From Hemicordylus capensis (lineage: Eukaryota; Chordata; Lepidosauria; Squamata; Cordylidae), in assembly GCF_027244095.1 (NCBI RefSeq), contig NC_069657.1:241096674-241160673 (forward strand): a DNA stretch of 64,000 nucleotides, in the 5' to 3' direction. Below, piece after piece: positions 54,609 to 64,000 of the stretch. Position numbers and translations under genes: made by a program. The notes beneath the pieces are model-generated. The model saw only the letters and a program-made list of their open reading frames with translations. It made no database searches and had not been told where the DNA came from. Positions within the stretch are counted from its first letter, which is position 1. Each line of letters begins with the position of its first letter.

Positions 54609-54672
54609 ATGAGTCATGGAAGATTTCTGAAGAATCCACCTACTAAGGAGCAATATGAAAAAGTAAATCAAG
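54609..54672 (+). CDS. Candidate first coding exon of an unidentified host gene
   Basis: Begins ATGAGTCATGG with A at -3, giving a 21-codon peptide starting MSHGRFLKNP and ending PTKEQYEKVNQ. It ends ...AATCAAG|GTAAGA, a strong donor (intron from 54673, phase 1). The composition (Lys/Glu/Gln, no low complexity) looks protein-like, and an RFX X-box-like site is 111 bp upstream. Against it: the frame is short, I cannot match it to a known protein, and chance is possible. No second exon was identified downstream. If real it would start a plus-strand gene extending beyond the window or across the mosaic to its right. Confidence 0.3.
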
Positions 54673-54717
54673 GTAAGATGGTCCTATCCAAAAGTGTTGC
54701 ATCGCTTAGAATAAAGA

Positions 54718-54815
54718 CTCTTGCTGAGCAATCCTAGGCATGTTTACTCAGAAGTCAGCCTCCCTGCAGTCAAAGGGCCTTTCTCCCTAGTGAATTGTGT
54801 TTAGAATTGTGGCCT
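54718..54815 (+). repeat. Short unclassified interspersed repeat
   Basis: GAGCAATCCTAGGCATGTTTACTCAGAAGT, then AAAGGGCCTTTCTCC. Same family as 11800 and 22045. Confidence 0.4.
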
Positions 54816-55041
54816 AAGGCTGAGAAAGTTGAGGAAGCCAGTGTGGCAGCTCACCTTTTAGAGCCAGTGTGGTGTGATGATTAGCATGTTGGGCTAGGAT
54901 ACTGGAGAGACCTGAGTTGAAATCTCTACTCAGCCATGAAGCTGAGTGGTCTTGGGCCAGGCACACACTCTCTCAGCCTAACCTACCTCCCTGGATTGTG
55001 AGGATGAGAGGAAGTAGCCTGTGTACATTGCCCTCACAGCA

Positions 55042-55214
55042 GGGGTGTAGCTAGGGGAAGGGGGACCCATGTTCGCCCCTCTCCCTGGTGGTGGCCCCTC
55101 GGAGTGAGGGAGATAATGAAGATAAAATAGGGCAGGGTGGAGCTGGGTGGCCCTCAGGAGCTAGGGGCCCCGGGTTCTTTGAACCTATCTGCTCAATTAC
55201 AGCTACACTCCCGC
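55042..55214. mobile_element. Short hAT of the CAGGGG(T)GTAGC type
   Basis: Starts CAGGGGTGTAGCTAGGGG and ends AATTACAGCTACACTCCCG. Interior GGTTCTTTGAACC resembles the interior end of the 8225 hAT (GGTTCTTTGAACCCG), so they are relatives. Duplication not clear. Confidence 0.6.
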
Positions 55215-55262
55215 CTCTTGTGTACGGGAGTCTTGTGAGGATATCCCTTGGAGGAAGGGCAG

Positions 55263-56506
55263 CAGGGGCGTAGCAAGTTTGGAGTGGGCCCAGAGACGAG
55301 ATTTTAAAATGGGGCCCCCCTCAAATTCCAGGGCCTCCGCACACCCCAGGCCCCCAAGGATTTAAGTCTGATATTTCAAAATAAGTATGCTGCCTGGAAA
55401 TACATTTCACTGAATACACACACGCACACTTCACAATACATAGTGATACACATTGAGTACTATATATTTGTGCTACTTTTAATGCCTAGAACACACTAGC
55501 AACGCTAATTATTAAAATGGGCCCCTCGCTGCAGATTAGCAAAGGAGACTTTCAACCATGCAGTGTGAGCCTATGTCTGTTTTCTCAGAATTCTGAACAA
55601 ATTCAGGCAAGTTTGATTGCAGGAGGTTTTTCACAGGAGGCTTTTAAAGCCCTTTTACACACTTCTCCTCTGGAATGGAGGTGCTGCATTCACATGTTGG
55701 CCAGATTTACCCTGAAGTCCTGTGAGTTATTGGGGAGCAGTTCACACACAAGAAAAATAAAATAAAATAAAAGCACAACACATGCTTCACAGTTCTCACT
55801 CAGACCTTCTGGGTTGCAAAACAACTTGAACATAAGTGCATTTATAAATGAATGAATAAAATAAATATAATATTGTTTGTTCCAGAAGTTTTTGTAATTT
55901 TCTGCCATGAAACAAGCCACTTATAGGACTTTTTGGATGGGTTTTTTAAAAGCCAGCAAATTTTCCAAGCTGTTTTAAATTAAATATTCAGAGACTTCTC
56001 AGTCTCCCCCACTCCATATCAAAGCCCAATGGCAAGCAGATCCCTATATGTGGGGCGAGGGGGACCACAAAAAGGAGTTCACATTCTACCTGGCAAATGC
56101 TGGGCTGAGTGGCAGAGTCTGCTGCAGAGAACTGTAGGGGCCACTCTGTCTGTCTGTCTGTCTGCCTGCCTCCTTCCTTGCTTGCTTCCTTCCTTGCTTG
56201 CTTGCTTGGGGCCTGCAGGCCTACTCCAGTTCAGGCTTCACTAAGACCTACATGGAGGCCTCCCTGGAAGCTCCGCCCACCCGCCAATCAGCTGCAAGGC
56301 CGGGAGAAGGAGCTCCTAGCAGCTTGTCTGCTGCTTCCATAGTTCCATTGCAGGCCAGGAGGACAAGCAGGAGAGAGCACAAACCGGGCAAGTGGCTGAG
56401 GGGCCTTGGGGCTGGGTAGGGGGCAATGGGGAGTCATGTGAGGTGTCCCTGGGGAGTCCCTCCAGGCAGTGGGGCTCCCCCTTGCCTAATGGTAGTTCTG
56501 CCCATG
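55263..56506. mobile_element. 1.24-kb non-autonomous hAT
   Basis: Left CAGGGGCGTAGCAAG, right TAATGGTAGTTCTGCCCATG; perfect 8-bp duplication AAGGGCAG (55255-55262 and 56507-56514). The interior shares TTCTGCCATGAAACAAGCC/ACTTATAGGACTTTTTGG and GGAGGCCTCCCTGGAAGC with the 38205 hAT in the other orientation. It also carries a (TCTG)n/(CTTGCTT)n tract at 56150-56210. No transposase frame. Confidence 0.85.
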
Positions 56507-56821
56507 AAGGGCAGGCTATACATGTGAATAATAATATGCACATGATTCCCTCCTTAATAGGAGGAACACAGGCAGTCATTCAAGGAACGAGGCCCCGGAG
56601 ACTGTTCCTTGCCCACTGATACCCAATCAGTTTCGTAGCTGACCAGTCCCACATCCAAATCCTGCAGGTTAGCCATTTCATGAGAAACTATACAAAACCT
56701 TCATATTGTATTAGCAGCCAGACTGGGATAAGCCTGAATTCCACTGAAGACACCTATTATATGAATGCTGTGCATTGGGTGCGGGGGGGGGGATCAAACA
56801 ATCATTATTATAAAGAATTGA

Positions 56822-57076
56822 CAACCTTTATAATAATAATAATAACTATTATTATTATTATTTCATTTTATGTCCCGTTCTTCCTCCAAGGAGCCCAGAG
56901 TGGTGTACTACTACACACTTAAGTTTCTCCTCACAACAACCCTGTGAAGTAGGTTAGGCTGAGAGAGAAGTGACTGGCCCAGGGTCACCCAGCAAGTCTC
57001 ATGGCTGAATGGGGATTTGAACTCAGGTCTCCCCAGTCCTAGTCCAGCACTCTAACCACTATACCACGCTGGCTCC
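56822..57076 (-). mobile_element. Sauria SINE, full length
   Basis: (ATA)n/(ATT)n tail at 56831-56866, TCATTTTATGTCCCGTTCTTCC, AGCCCAGAGTGGTGTAC, GCTGAGAGAGAAGTGACTGG, TTTGAACTCAGGTCTCCCC and TAACCACTATACCACGCTGG. Confidence 0.92.
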
Positions 57077-57077
57077 T

Positions 57078-57150
57078 GCTAACTGAACAAAGAGGCACCT
57101 TTTTAAATTGGTGATTCTCTTTATTTGACTTGGGGAGAGCATCTGGCCCT
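57078..57150 (+). repeat. L2-like tail fragment
   Basis: CTGCTAACTGAACAAAGAGG, TTGGTGATTCTCTTTATTT, GGGGAGAGCATCTGGCCC. Truncated 3'. Confidence 0.6.
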
Positions 57151-58491
57151 AAAACTGGGAGGAAACTGGGAGGAAAAGGGGGGAAAGGAGTTGTTTCTGA
57201 ATAAACTCTTAGTTAAATCTACATAAGGTGACTTTGTGTTTGTGAGGGAAACAGATGCAAAACACCTGCCTACTGTGTGCGTGCATTTCTTAGTATTGCC
57301 CCCTAATCCTCCATGCCTTTTCTGCACAGACAAGTGATGAACTTGGGAAAGTTCCTCCCCATGGCTTAGAATGCTGGCCAGCCAGAGTTCCAAAAAGTGA
57401 GAAGAGTTGATGGCATGGCCACATCAGCAGCTGGGAGGATGTCTAAGCCGGTGTGTGCTCCAATCCCCTCCTCCACATCTTGATTTAGAGTTATTTTATA
57501 ATGTCTGAGGGGGCCTTATACTACTTGCATTTCAGGGCCATTTGGTCCCGCTGTTTACCTCCCCCTGCCCCTGGCCTAATACCCAATTGACAAATGAGAA
57601 TAACATTTAATCCATCTGATGAAGTCGGCAGTAGTTCACAAATTCTTTTTGCAAAATAAATTTGTTAGTCTTTGGGTGCCATGAGGCTTGTCGTTCTTGT
57701 TGTTTATTACAATTATTATAGAAATCGTCACTCTTCTTGCCAACCAGAGTATATCCTCTCCATAATAAAAATAATGTGACTTGTTTAAAAATGTAATTTT
57801 CCATGCTTTGCATTAAGCAATTTTTACTTCCTGTTGGATTATTACTGAAAGCAAACAGAGAAGGTTCTATTATCAACTGCATTGATGTAATATCATTGAA
57901 GTCAGTGGACTGACTGGATGTATACTAGCATTTCTGAGATAATAATGCAGCCCAGGAGGCTCTCCTCTTGGTATATTAAGAGCTTGCCAAATTTAATTTT
58001 TGCCTGAATCAGATGGGGAAATTACATGGACCCAGGCTCCCCTCTTGGTTCATTTGAATAACATTTCTATCCAGCCACCTGGAATTCTGGCTATAGCTGA
58101 AGTTTGTGATTCTACAAGGGAGATGCATTTCCAAAGAGAAGCAGGGAGCAGGAAGGTTAATAAGGTCCAAATGAACATGAATAAAGCGCCAACCTATCCT
58201 CAAACAAAAGTTTATATAGTCACCTATTAACAAAGTAGATCAATTAAGAGTCCAGTGATTATTATTGGCAGGAATTGTGACTCCTTCATAATGTTTCTTG
58301 CTAGAGTATCAAACTGACAGGTGCTTTCACCAGGTCAGGAGCTGGCAACTATTAGAGGCAGTTGCAACAAAAGCAACTAAACCCATGAAAACCTGTTGAT
58401 GCATCATCATTTATATTGCATTCCAGCTGCAGCTTGAACTGCTGTTTAATATTTAGATATAACTGGAAGCACTCAAACTGGGAGCACTCAT
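57151..58491. other. Mostly unique sequence; old repeat at 57605-57720
   Basis: 57605-57720 reads CATCTGATGAAGTCGGCAGT, AATAAATTTGTTAGTCTTTG, GGTGCCATGAGGC, an interspersed motif known in amniote genomes whose family I cannot name. The rest shows no exon. 57720-58490 is AT-rich and repeat-poor. Confidence 0.4.
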
Positions 58492-58862
58492 GGAGCTATT
58501 CTGACGATCAGTGGAAAGTGAGGTAAGGGTGCTTAGCTTTCCACCGATTGTGAGATTCACCAGGCTCGCAGCCAAGCCCTGTTAAGTCAAAGCGGGTCAC
58601 CCGCTTTTGTAGCCCTCCCCTAAGCCCGGGTTAGCGGAGCGAGCGCTCCACTAACCTGGGCTTCCCGATCGAGCGCTCCGCTAACCTGGGCTTTCTGATC
58701 GCGAGTCACTGCAGTGCAGCTCCTCATGAGTAGACCCCTGGAGAGGAGGCGAAAAGCTGCCTCCCGGCTCTGGGGGTCTCCTCAGTCTCCCCAGCTCGCT
58801 CTCCCTGCTTAGCTCCCCAAACCGGTTCTCACTGTTTGTGAGACCCAGCTCATAGTTTGGTC
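58492..58862. mobile_element. GC-rich foldback family, copy 9
   Basis: Left GGAGCTATTCTGACGATCAG, with TTAGCTTTCCACCGATTG. Interior CTAAGCCCGGGTTAGCGGAG and a 30-bp tandem duplication (CGAGCGCTCCGCTAACCTGG). Right GGTTCTCACTGTTTGTGAGACC. Confidence 0.6.
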
Positions 58863-59578
58863 TTGCAGCTGTTTTTCTTATAACCTAAATAGCAGCTGCA
58901 AGGTGGGGGATAATTTTGATTGGGACCATGGTATGCAAGAAGAGTCCTGATGTTGCAGTCCTGATGAAATCTCCCCCAACACCAATACCCCTCAAGATGC
59001 TATTTATCTCTGAGAGAAGCTCCTATTGGTGCCAAATAGTTGTGAACATATAGCTTCATTGGGCATTTTCATCAGGTCCACAGCTTGCCTGCAAAGGGTT
59101 AAATTTTCCCTTCCTGTGCTCTGCAGTCCCAATTTTGACTATCTCCTGCAGTTGCTCTTCAGTGTTTTGTTCTGTTTTGTTTAAAGCACACTCAGTCAAA
59201 CAAACCATTGCGGGGGTGGGGGTGAAGGCTGCACAATTTCCAGGACTAATGGAAGATACCAAGTCTAGGGACAGATCAACAAAAAGCATGGGGAATGGAT
59301 TATTGGTTCCACAGCAAGATTTATGGTCCATGTATGCTTTAGAAAATGCCCCAAATCTTCACAAGAAGCTGATCTACAGAGTAGCGGCATTATCTCCCTG
59401 AAAGCAGTCTAGTTTAATTTATATAGATTATTGTGTACCTTTTATTGTGAACTGGGTCAATTCACATAACCCATTCATCACATATGCTACACCTACAATG
59501 CTCATGTTATTCTTTGAATCCATATAGGAGTAGTATAGGAGTAGTAGTATTGCTTCGCCATTGTAGTGAAATGAGCAT
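58863..59578. other. No gene recognised
   Basis: Unique-looking. The frames at 59056-59331 (-) and 59135-59401 (+) overlap and are not supported. Confidence 0.4.
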
Positions 59579-59723
59579 CAGGGCTGTCCTTAGGGCAGCA
59601 CACAGGGTGACCACCCTGGGCCCTGCTCTCTTAATCCCCATTAAAATCAACTGGAAGGGCGCCCCCCCCAGCTGATTTGCCCGAGCTTTCACACCCTGCC
59701 AGGGCTCTCTAAGGACAGTCCTG
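59579..59723. mobile_element. 145-bp hAT MITE
   Basis: CAGGGCTGTCCTTAGGG ... CTCTAAGGACAGTCCTG; the 17-bp ends are reverse complements with about two mismatches. Flanks ATGAGCAT (59571-59578) / CTGAGCAG (59724-59731), six of eight matching. The left end resembles the left end of the 38205 hAT. Confidence 0.8.
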
Positions 59724-59731
59724 CTGAGCAG

Positions 59732-61399
59732 AAACATTCACTGATTGTGAGCTTTATTGTGAGCTGTGCTCATGACAAGGCAGTAAAATATTGTTTCTTT
59801 GCAGATTCAAAGAGCAACACAAGCAACATAATGTAACCCACATCTTACTGCACCACAAGGATGATGTGAACAGGTGATTCTTAGTTCTTCTTAGTGCTTT
59901 GGTCATACTTAACAGATGTATCACAAATGAAACACAGCCAGTTCCAACCTTCCAATGAGCAGATATATATTTCAGTTGTTAGTCTCAGTTCATCTATAAT
60001 ACCACCTCATACTGACCCCAAGACATCCATGTTTCCTATATTTGGTACAATATATATATTTTCCTAATAGTAACTCAAAACTACCCCAAAGAGAACAGAT
60101 GCACCAATTTCCTTTAAATGGAATTATATATAAACAGCATGTAGAGACAGAAAATGTGTCAGCCATGTGAATTGGCTGAGGAAAGGTGAAATGTGCCATT
60201 GTTGCAGACAGACAGATCAATATATAGGCATACAGAAAGTGCATGGGTAATTTTGCAGTTCATATTGAGGGCGTGTTACATAATTTGAGCCTAGCTACCC
60301 AGGCTCCATTAGGAAATCAATCTATTTGCATACTGCCAATCTGTGCTAAAAGTATAAGGAAATTTCTTGTTAATTCATTTGGGGACACAATCCACAGCCA
60401 TGTGGGCACAGCACTCATGAGCTGATGATCCCCAAAGGCTTCAGTAGTGCTCTGTTTGGCCTCTCTCCCCAGCATGTGCAATAGGCTACTGGGAGAACAG
60501 GAGTCCAGTTGACATCTCCCATAGCTCCATCCAGCCCTGCGTGGTGTAAGGTAGAAATGATTATACTGTTGGAGATGAACTTCCAGTGCATCGACCTTTT
60601 GCACCAACTGTCCTAATGACCACTAGGGGCATTGGGAGTAGAGACGGTGAGTCAGGGTCTCCCTATCTGTCCCTACTCTATGACCCCTGAACTGACTCTG
60701 CAGCACTTCCTGTGCTGAGTCACAATCCTTCCTTTCCTCCTAGAGAGCAGATGGAAACATCTCTCTCTCTCTCTCTCCTTACCTATCCACGATGTAGTCC
60801 TTTAGATTAGATATAGGTCTTTCCTATCTAAGTGTATTTAACCAATAAATGTTTAGTGTTTAGTCATACAAGGATCTCCATGTGTTTTCTCTAAATAGCT
60901 GCAATATCCAAACCATCCTCTGCTACCTACTCTGTAACTGGAGTGTGTGCTCATTCCTTAGTGCTCTGCTGTTTTACCTATTGTGGGTAAAAATCAACAA
61001 CCTCTTACATATACTGTATCTTTAAAATCCTCAAAAATCATTTGATGAGTGAAGTAGGAGCTAATCTTCACATCATTTAGAATGAGGTGGTTGACAGAGG
61101 TGGTAGAATTATAGATTGTACCACTTCAGATTGCAAGTAGGTAATATTTTTTAATGCTCTCTCATTTCATATCAAATCAAATCAAAACATTGTCTTTCAT
61201 GGAATAAACTAGCATATTAAGAGGAAGGAAGGCCCGACTTCCTGATGTGCAACTTCCCCTATATTCAAGAAGCTTTTATGTGGAGGAGCATTCAAAAATA
61301 TGACCCTTCCACCCATCTGTAGTTTAAAGTGGTACAGTCCAGAATTCTGCCGCTGTGTGGTCAACAACTTCACTGTGTAATGAACAACAACAACAAATA
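59732..61399. other. No gene recognised
   Basis: Unique-looking, AT-rich; a (CT)n tract at 60761-60776. No exon or repeat recognised. Confidence 0.4.
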
Positions 61400-61560
61400 T
61401 TTATATACTGCTTTTCAATGAAAGCTTCCAATGTGGTATACACAGATAATTTATAATTAATAAGATGGATCCCTGTCCCCAAAGGGCTCACAATCTCAAA
61501 AGAAACAGAAGATAGACACCAGCAACAGTCACTGGAGGGTCACTGAGCTGGAGGTGAAGT
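61400..61560 (-). repeat. L2-like LINE 3' tail
   Basis: Minus strand: TTTATATACTGCTTTTCAATG, TGGATCCCTGTCCCC, AAAGGGCTCACAATC and GACACCAGCAACAGTCACTGG. Confidence 0.6.
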
Positions 61561-62269
61561 ACAGTGGGTGGAATAAAGATACAATGAGTAGGTTTCTACT
61601 TGAGTTTACAGTGAACGGATCTGCGGATCACTCATCAAAGTTTTATTTAGTGGTGGTACAGTAATTATTTAACCAGTGCTTAATGACTTTTGGTATTCAT
61701 TTTTCAGTAGCCCAGGCCACATTCCACCACAGAATGAGGGGTGATAGGTATTTATCTCTGAGCTAGTTTACCTACAGTACCTGCTCGTCACTCCTTTGCT
61801 GGCACGTGTCTTGAACTGCCCATTAGAGTCCTTTCCATCACTTCTAAGCTTTAGTTACTTCTGTTATTTCCTGCAACTGGAGTTCTTAAGACTGGACATT
61901 AGCACCTCATTTCTCTTGGCTGCATAACTTTGAACATCCAAACATCCAATCCAACCTCTATGAAGCTGCCTTATTTTGAGGCAAGCTGTCTGTCAATCTA
62001 GCCTACTGTCTTGCCCAATCCTACTATATGAGATCCTTTATACAAAAAGTACCAGGGAGAGAACCAAGAAAAAAGGTTAGCTAGCTATAATGGGGTGACT
62101 TGATTGGATTGGATTTAAAATTATTTGAATTTAACGATTCTGAAATGTTTAAAAGCATCTTATTTTTAAAATGGCTGGAAACTTGCCAGTTCATGACTTT
62201 ATATTTTATGCCACTGCCACCACCAATGTCTCCACCTCCCCTGCTGCCTCCTTGGATAAGTTACAAAGT
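61561..62269. other. No gene recognised; old SINE-tail-like fragment
   Basis: 61960-62060 may be a diverged tail of the tRNA/5S SINEs (ATGAAGCTGCCTTATTTTGAGG, CAATCTAGCC). Otherwise nothing. Confidence 0.3.
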
Positions 62270-62440
62270 ACCCTTTCTCTTGCCCCCACCTTAGCATAGG
62301 GAATGTCCCTTTACAAATATATCCCCAAACTGGTTCGGACAGCCAGTTCAGACTTGGCAGCCAGTTCAAACTCAGACTGGCCAAACCAGGCCGGTTCAAT
62401 TTGAACCATGGTTCGAATAGAGCCATCTTGCACATCCCCA
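62270..62440. repeat. Repeat related to 44530-44665
   Basis: GGTTCGGACAGCCAGTTC, AGACTGGCCAAACCAGGCC and CATCTTGCACATCCCC, ending like a TAGGG(A/G)TGTGC-type hAT terminus. Rich in CTGG/CCAG dyads. Confidence 0.4.
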
Positions 62441-62562
62441 GCAACAGCCACTGGAGGGAGGGAAACTGCTGGGGTTGAATAGGGCCAGTTGCTCTCCCCC
62501 TGCTAAATATAAGGAGAATTACCACTTTGAAAGGTGACGCGCTACCCAGTTCGCAGGGATTT
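62441..62562 (-). repeat. L2-like tail fragment
   Basis: AGCAACAGCCACTGGAGGG, GGCCAGTTGCTCTCCCCC and GGAGAATTACCAC. Same family as position 1. Confidence 0.6.
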
Positions 62563-62807
62563 ATACATGCAGAACTAGAACCCAGTGACTTAGAATGTTC
62601 TGGAATGATACCAATGCAGTTTACAGTTGAGGAAATAGCACACATCTGAATGTTCTTTCATGTAGATAACTCTCTACACACAGAAAAAACAAGCATGTCA
62701 AGCAGAAGTACTCTGCCTAGTTCCCCCCCCCCCACACCAGTGGTACAGTCCCATAAAAACGTAACCATTGAATCTGCTGAATGTACCAGTCATCTTGTCA
62801 GTTCAGA

Positions 62808-62990
62808 GTATAGCAAGGTTGGAGTGGGCCCTGGGACAAGTGAAAATTAGCTCCTTCCCCCCTCCTCCTCCTCCTTTGGTGAAGCAGGAAGGGAAGAGCA
62901 AAAAGAAAGCTGTCATCCAGCTGATGGGGTCCCTCCCAAGGGGCCCAGGGACATCCCACAGCCCCCGTTCAATTACAGCTACACCCCTAA
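62808..62990. mobile_element. hAT remnant of the CAGGGGYGTAGC type
   Basis: Left TATAGCAAGGTTGGAGTGGG, right GTTCAATTACAGCTACACCCCT. The middle has GGGGTCCCTCCCAAGGGGCCC. Truncated at its left end. Confidence 0.5.
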
Positions 62991-64000
62991 GTCAGTTTTC
63001 TGAAAGAAGAGCCACTTATTTATGCAATGAAATGAATCAATGACAAATGCAGACTGAAACACACAATTGTTTTAATGGGTTATTTATTTTGTTTTTATAG
63101 AGGTAGTTCACATGAATAAAAACAAATGAAAACAAATCAAACAATCAAACAAAAAACAATGAAGTACTGGTCCAAACGTAGACCCAATACTCTCATACTA
63201 GTGCAGAAATAACTGTGGTGCTTTCTTCAAAACCCCATGGTGCCCAATCAAATGTCTGCTGGGCTTCTTTTGCAAAGCTTTGCTGCCAGGCAACGGAAAA
63301 TTTGTATGGGTAACGTGAGATACATTTTACAAGGCTGAATTATACTATAAGAAGTCAGTCCCTTCTGCCAGAAACACTACTTGGCAAGCCACAGAATTCC
63401 TTCTGTTTGATCATTTTGAGACTTGTTCGTCTAAAGGAAGCTGTTAGAAAAGAAACAGGAATTGAAACAGTCATTAACAGCAGCCAGTAGCCAGTCTGCA
63501 TTGCAGCTGTTTTGTATGAACAATGACAAAGCGAGCATGTTTAATGTGTGTTTGTGTGTAGCGGTGGAACATGGTTCTGGAGTTCAGTAGAACTAGGTTC
63601 TGGAGTTCAGTGGAACTAGGGGACCTCATTTGTAGCAAAATGTCTGTCTACAATTAGCTTAGAAATGAGCTATTATGGCAGTGACCAAGATAGGTTCCCC
63701 ATCCCCACCTTACAAGACATAGATGTTCAAACCCATATTATATTCCAAGAAATATAACACATCAATTTACCTAATCATTATCCAATTCCAAAGCTTTAGC
63801 TGGTGCAGAATAAAATGACCCACTGCCTCCTAATGGGGATGACCCACCGTCTCCTAATGGGAATGGACTGCTAGAAGCGCAGTGGTATGACAAAGATGAC
63901 AAATAGCCAGTCGTGTGGCACAGTGGTAGCCCAAATTCTTGACACACCTGAGACCAGGCATCAAATGCTGCCTTGGCCCCTTGTGTGCCTCCTTTTTGTT
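62991..64000. other. No gene recognised; possible tRNA-like SINE head at the end
   Basis: 63905-64000 has GTGTGGCACAGTGGTAGCCC ... GAGACCAGGCATCAAATGC, which may be the head of a tRNA-derived SINE running past the window. Otherwise unique-looking AT-rich sequence. Confidence 0.3.

Larger units (their letters stand above)
54855..56532 (+). mobile_element. Sauria SINE broken by two hAT insertions
   Basis: Head CTTTTAGAGCCAGTGTGGTG, ACTGGAGAGACCTGAGTTG, AGCATGTTGGGCTAGG and TCTCTCAGCCTAACC up to about 55041, then a hAT (55042-55214), then SINE sequence GTGAGGATATCCCTTGGAGG to 55262, then a second hAT (55263-56506), then the SINE 3' end GGCTATACATGTGAATAATAAT to about 56532. Diverged, so the SINE is old. 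Confidence 0.75.

Noticed and set aside
1-64000. CRISPR array, bacterial operon or LTR-type/virus-derived element
   Set aside because: No regularly spaced repeats with unique spacers, no ribosome-binding sites or operons, and no LTR pair or capsid/envelope-like frame recognised. The repeats present fit vertebrate SINEs, LINEs and DNA transposons.

Overview
The window reads as non-coding nuclear DNA of a squamate reptile (lizard or snake). The main evidence is the repeat content: eight Sauria-type SINEs (tRNA-like head, GTGGTTAGAGTGCTGGAC motif, AATAAATA tail), 5S-rRNA-headed SINEs, a second tRNA-derived SINE family, L2-like LINE tails, many hAT-type non-autonomous transposons and two Helitrons. 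There are long CA/TG microsatellites and no prokaryotic gene organisation. No complete host protein-coding gene is visible. Nothing that looks like an LTR retrovirus, Polinton or other virus-derived element was recognised.

Layout. 1-28.7 kb is repeat mosaic: a Helentron-like non-autonomous element at 1.7-2.5 kb, Sauria SINEs, 5S- and tRNA-headed SINEs, a GC-rich hAT at 8.2-8.8 kb, a 320-bp palindrome at 12.1-12.5 kb and a cluster of one GC-rich foldback family at 17-24 kb. 24.7-28.7 kb is comparatively repeat-poor. At 28.8-29.2 kb there is a CpG-island-like promoter with a plausible minus-strand non-coding first exon ending in a good splice donor. From about 29.6 kb to 36.94 kb lies a large degenerate Helitron that carries a recognisable Rep/helicase gene, two independent insertions of one 138-bp hAT MITE, and an odd 5' part with a minisatellite and a duplicated exon-like segment.

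37-50 kb holds complete hAT elements with perfect or near-perfect 8-bp target duplications (38.2-39.4, 40.8-41.7, 42.6, 50.0 kb), a 337-bp non-autonomous Helitron on the minus strand (42.85-43.19 kb), a LINE reverse-transcriptase fragment split by two Sauria SINEs, and a second, inverted copy of the Helentron-like element (48.85-49.88 kb). 50-64 kb is again mosaic, with a three-layer nest of hATs inside a Sauria SINE (54.86-56.53 kb). It also has one candidate host first coding exon at 54.61-54.67 kb, about 110 bp downstream of an RFX X-box-like palindrome.

Most of what can be said concerns insertion order and structure of mobile DNA. The autonomous partners would be the Helitron Rep/helicase for the Helitrons, L2-type LINE machinery for the SINEs, and hAT transposases, none of which is present here. 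The two points that may bear on host genes are the CpG island with its minus-strand exon, and the X-box plus short exon near 54.6 kb. Family names for repeats are assigned from remembered motifs, not from a database search, and the boundaries of old copies are approximate unless a target duplication is cited.
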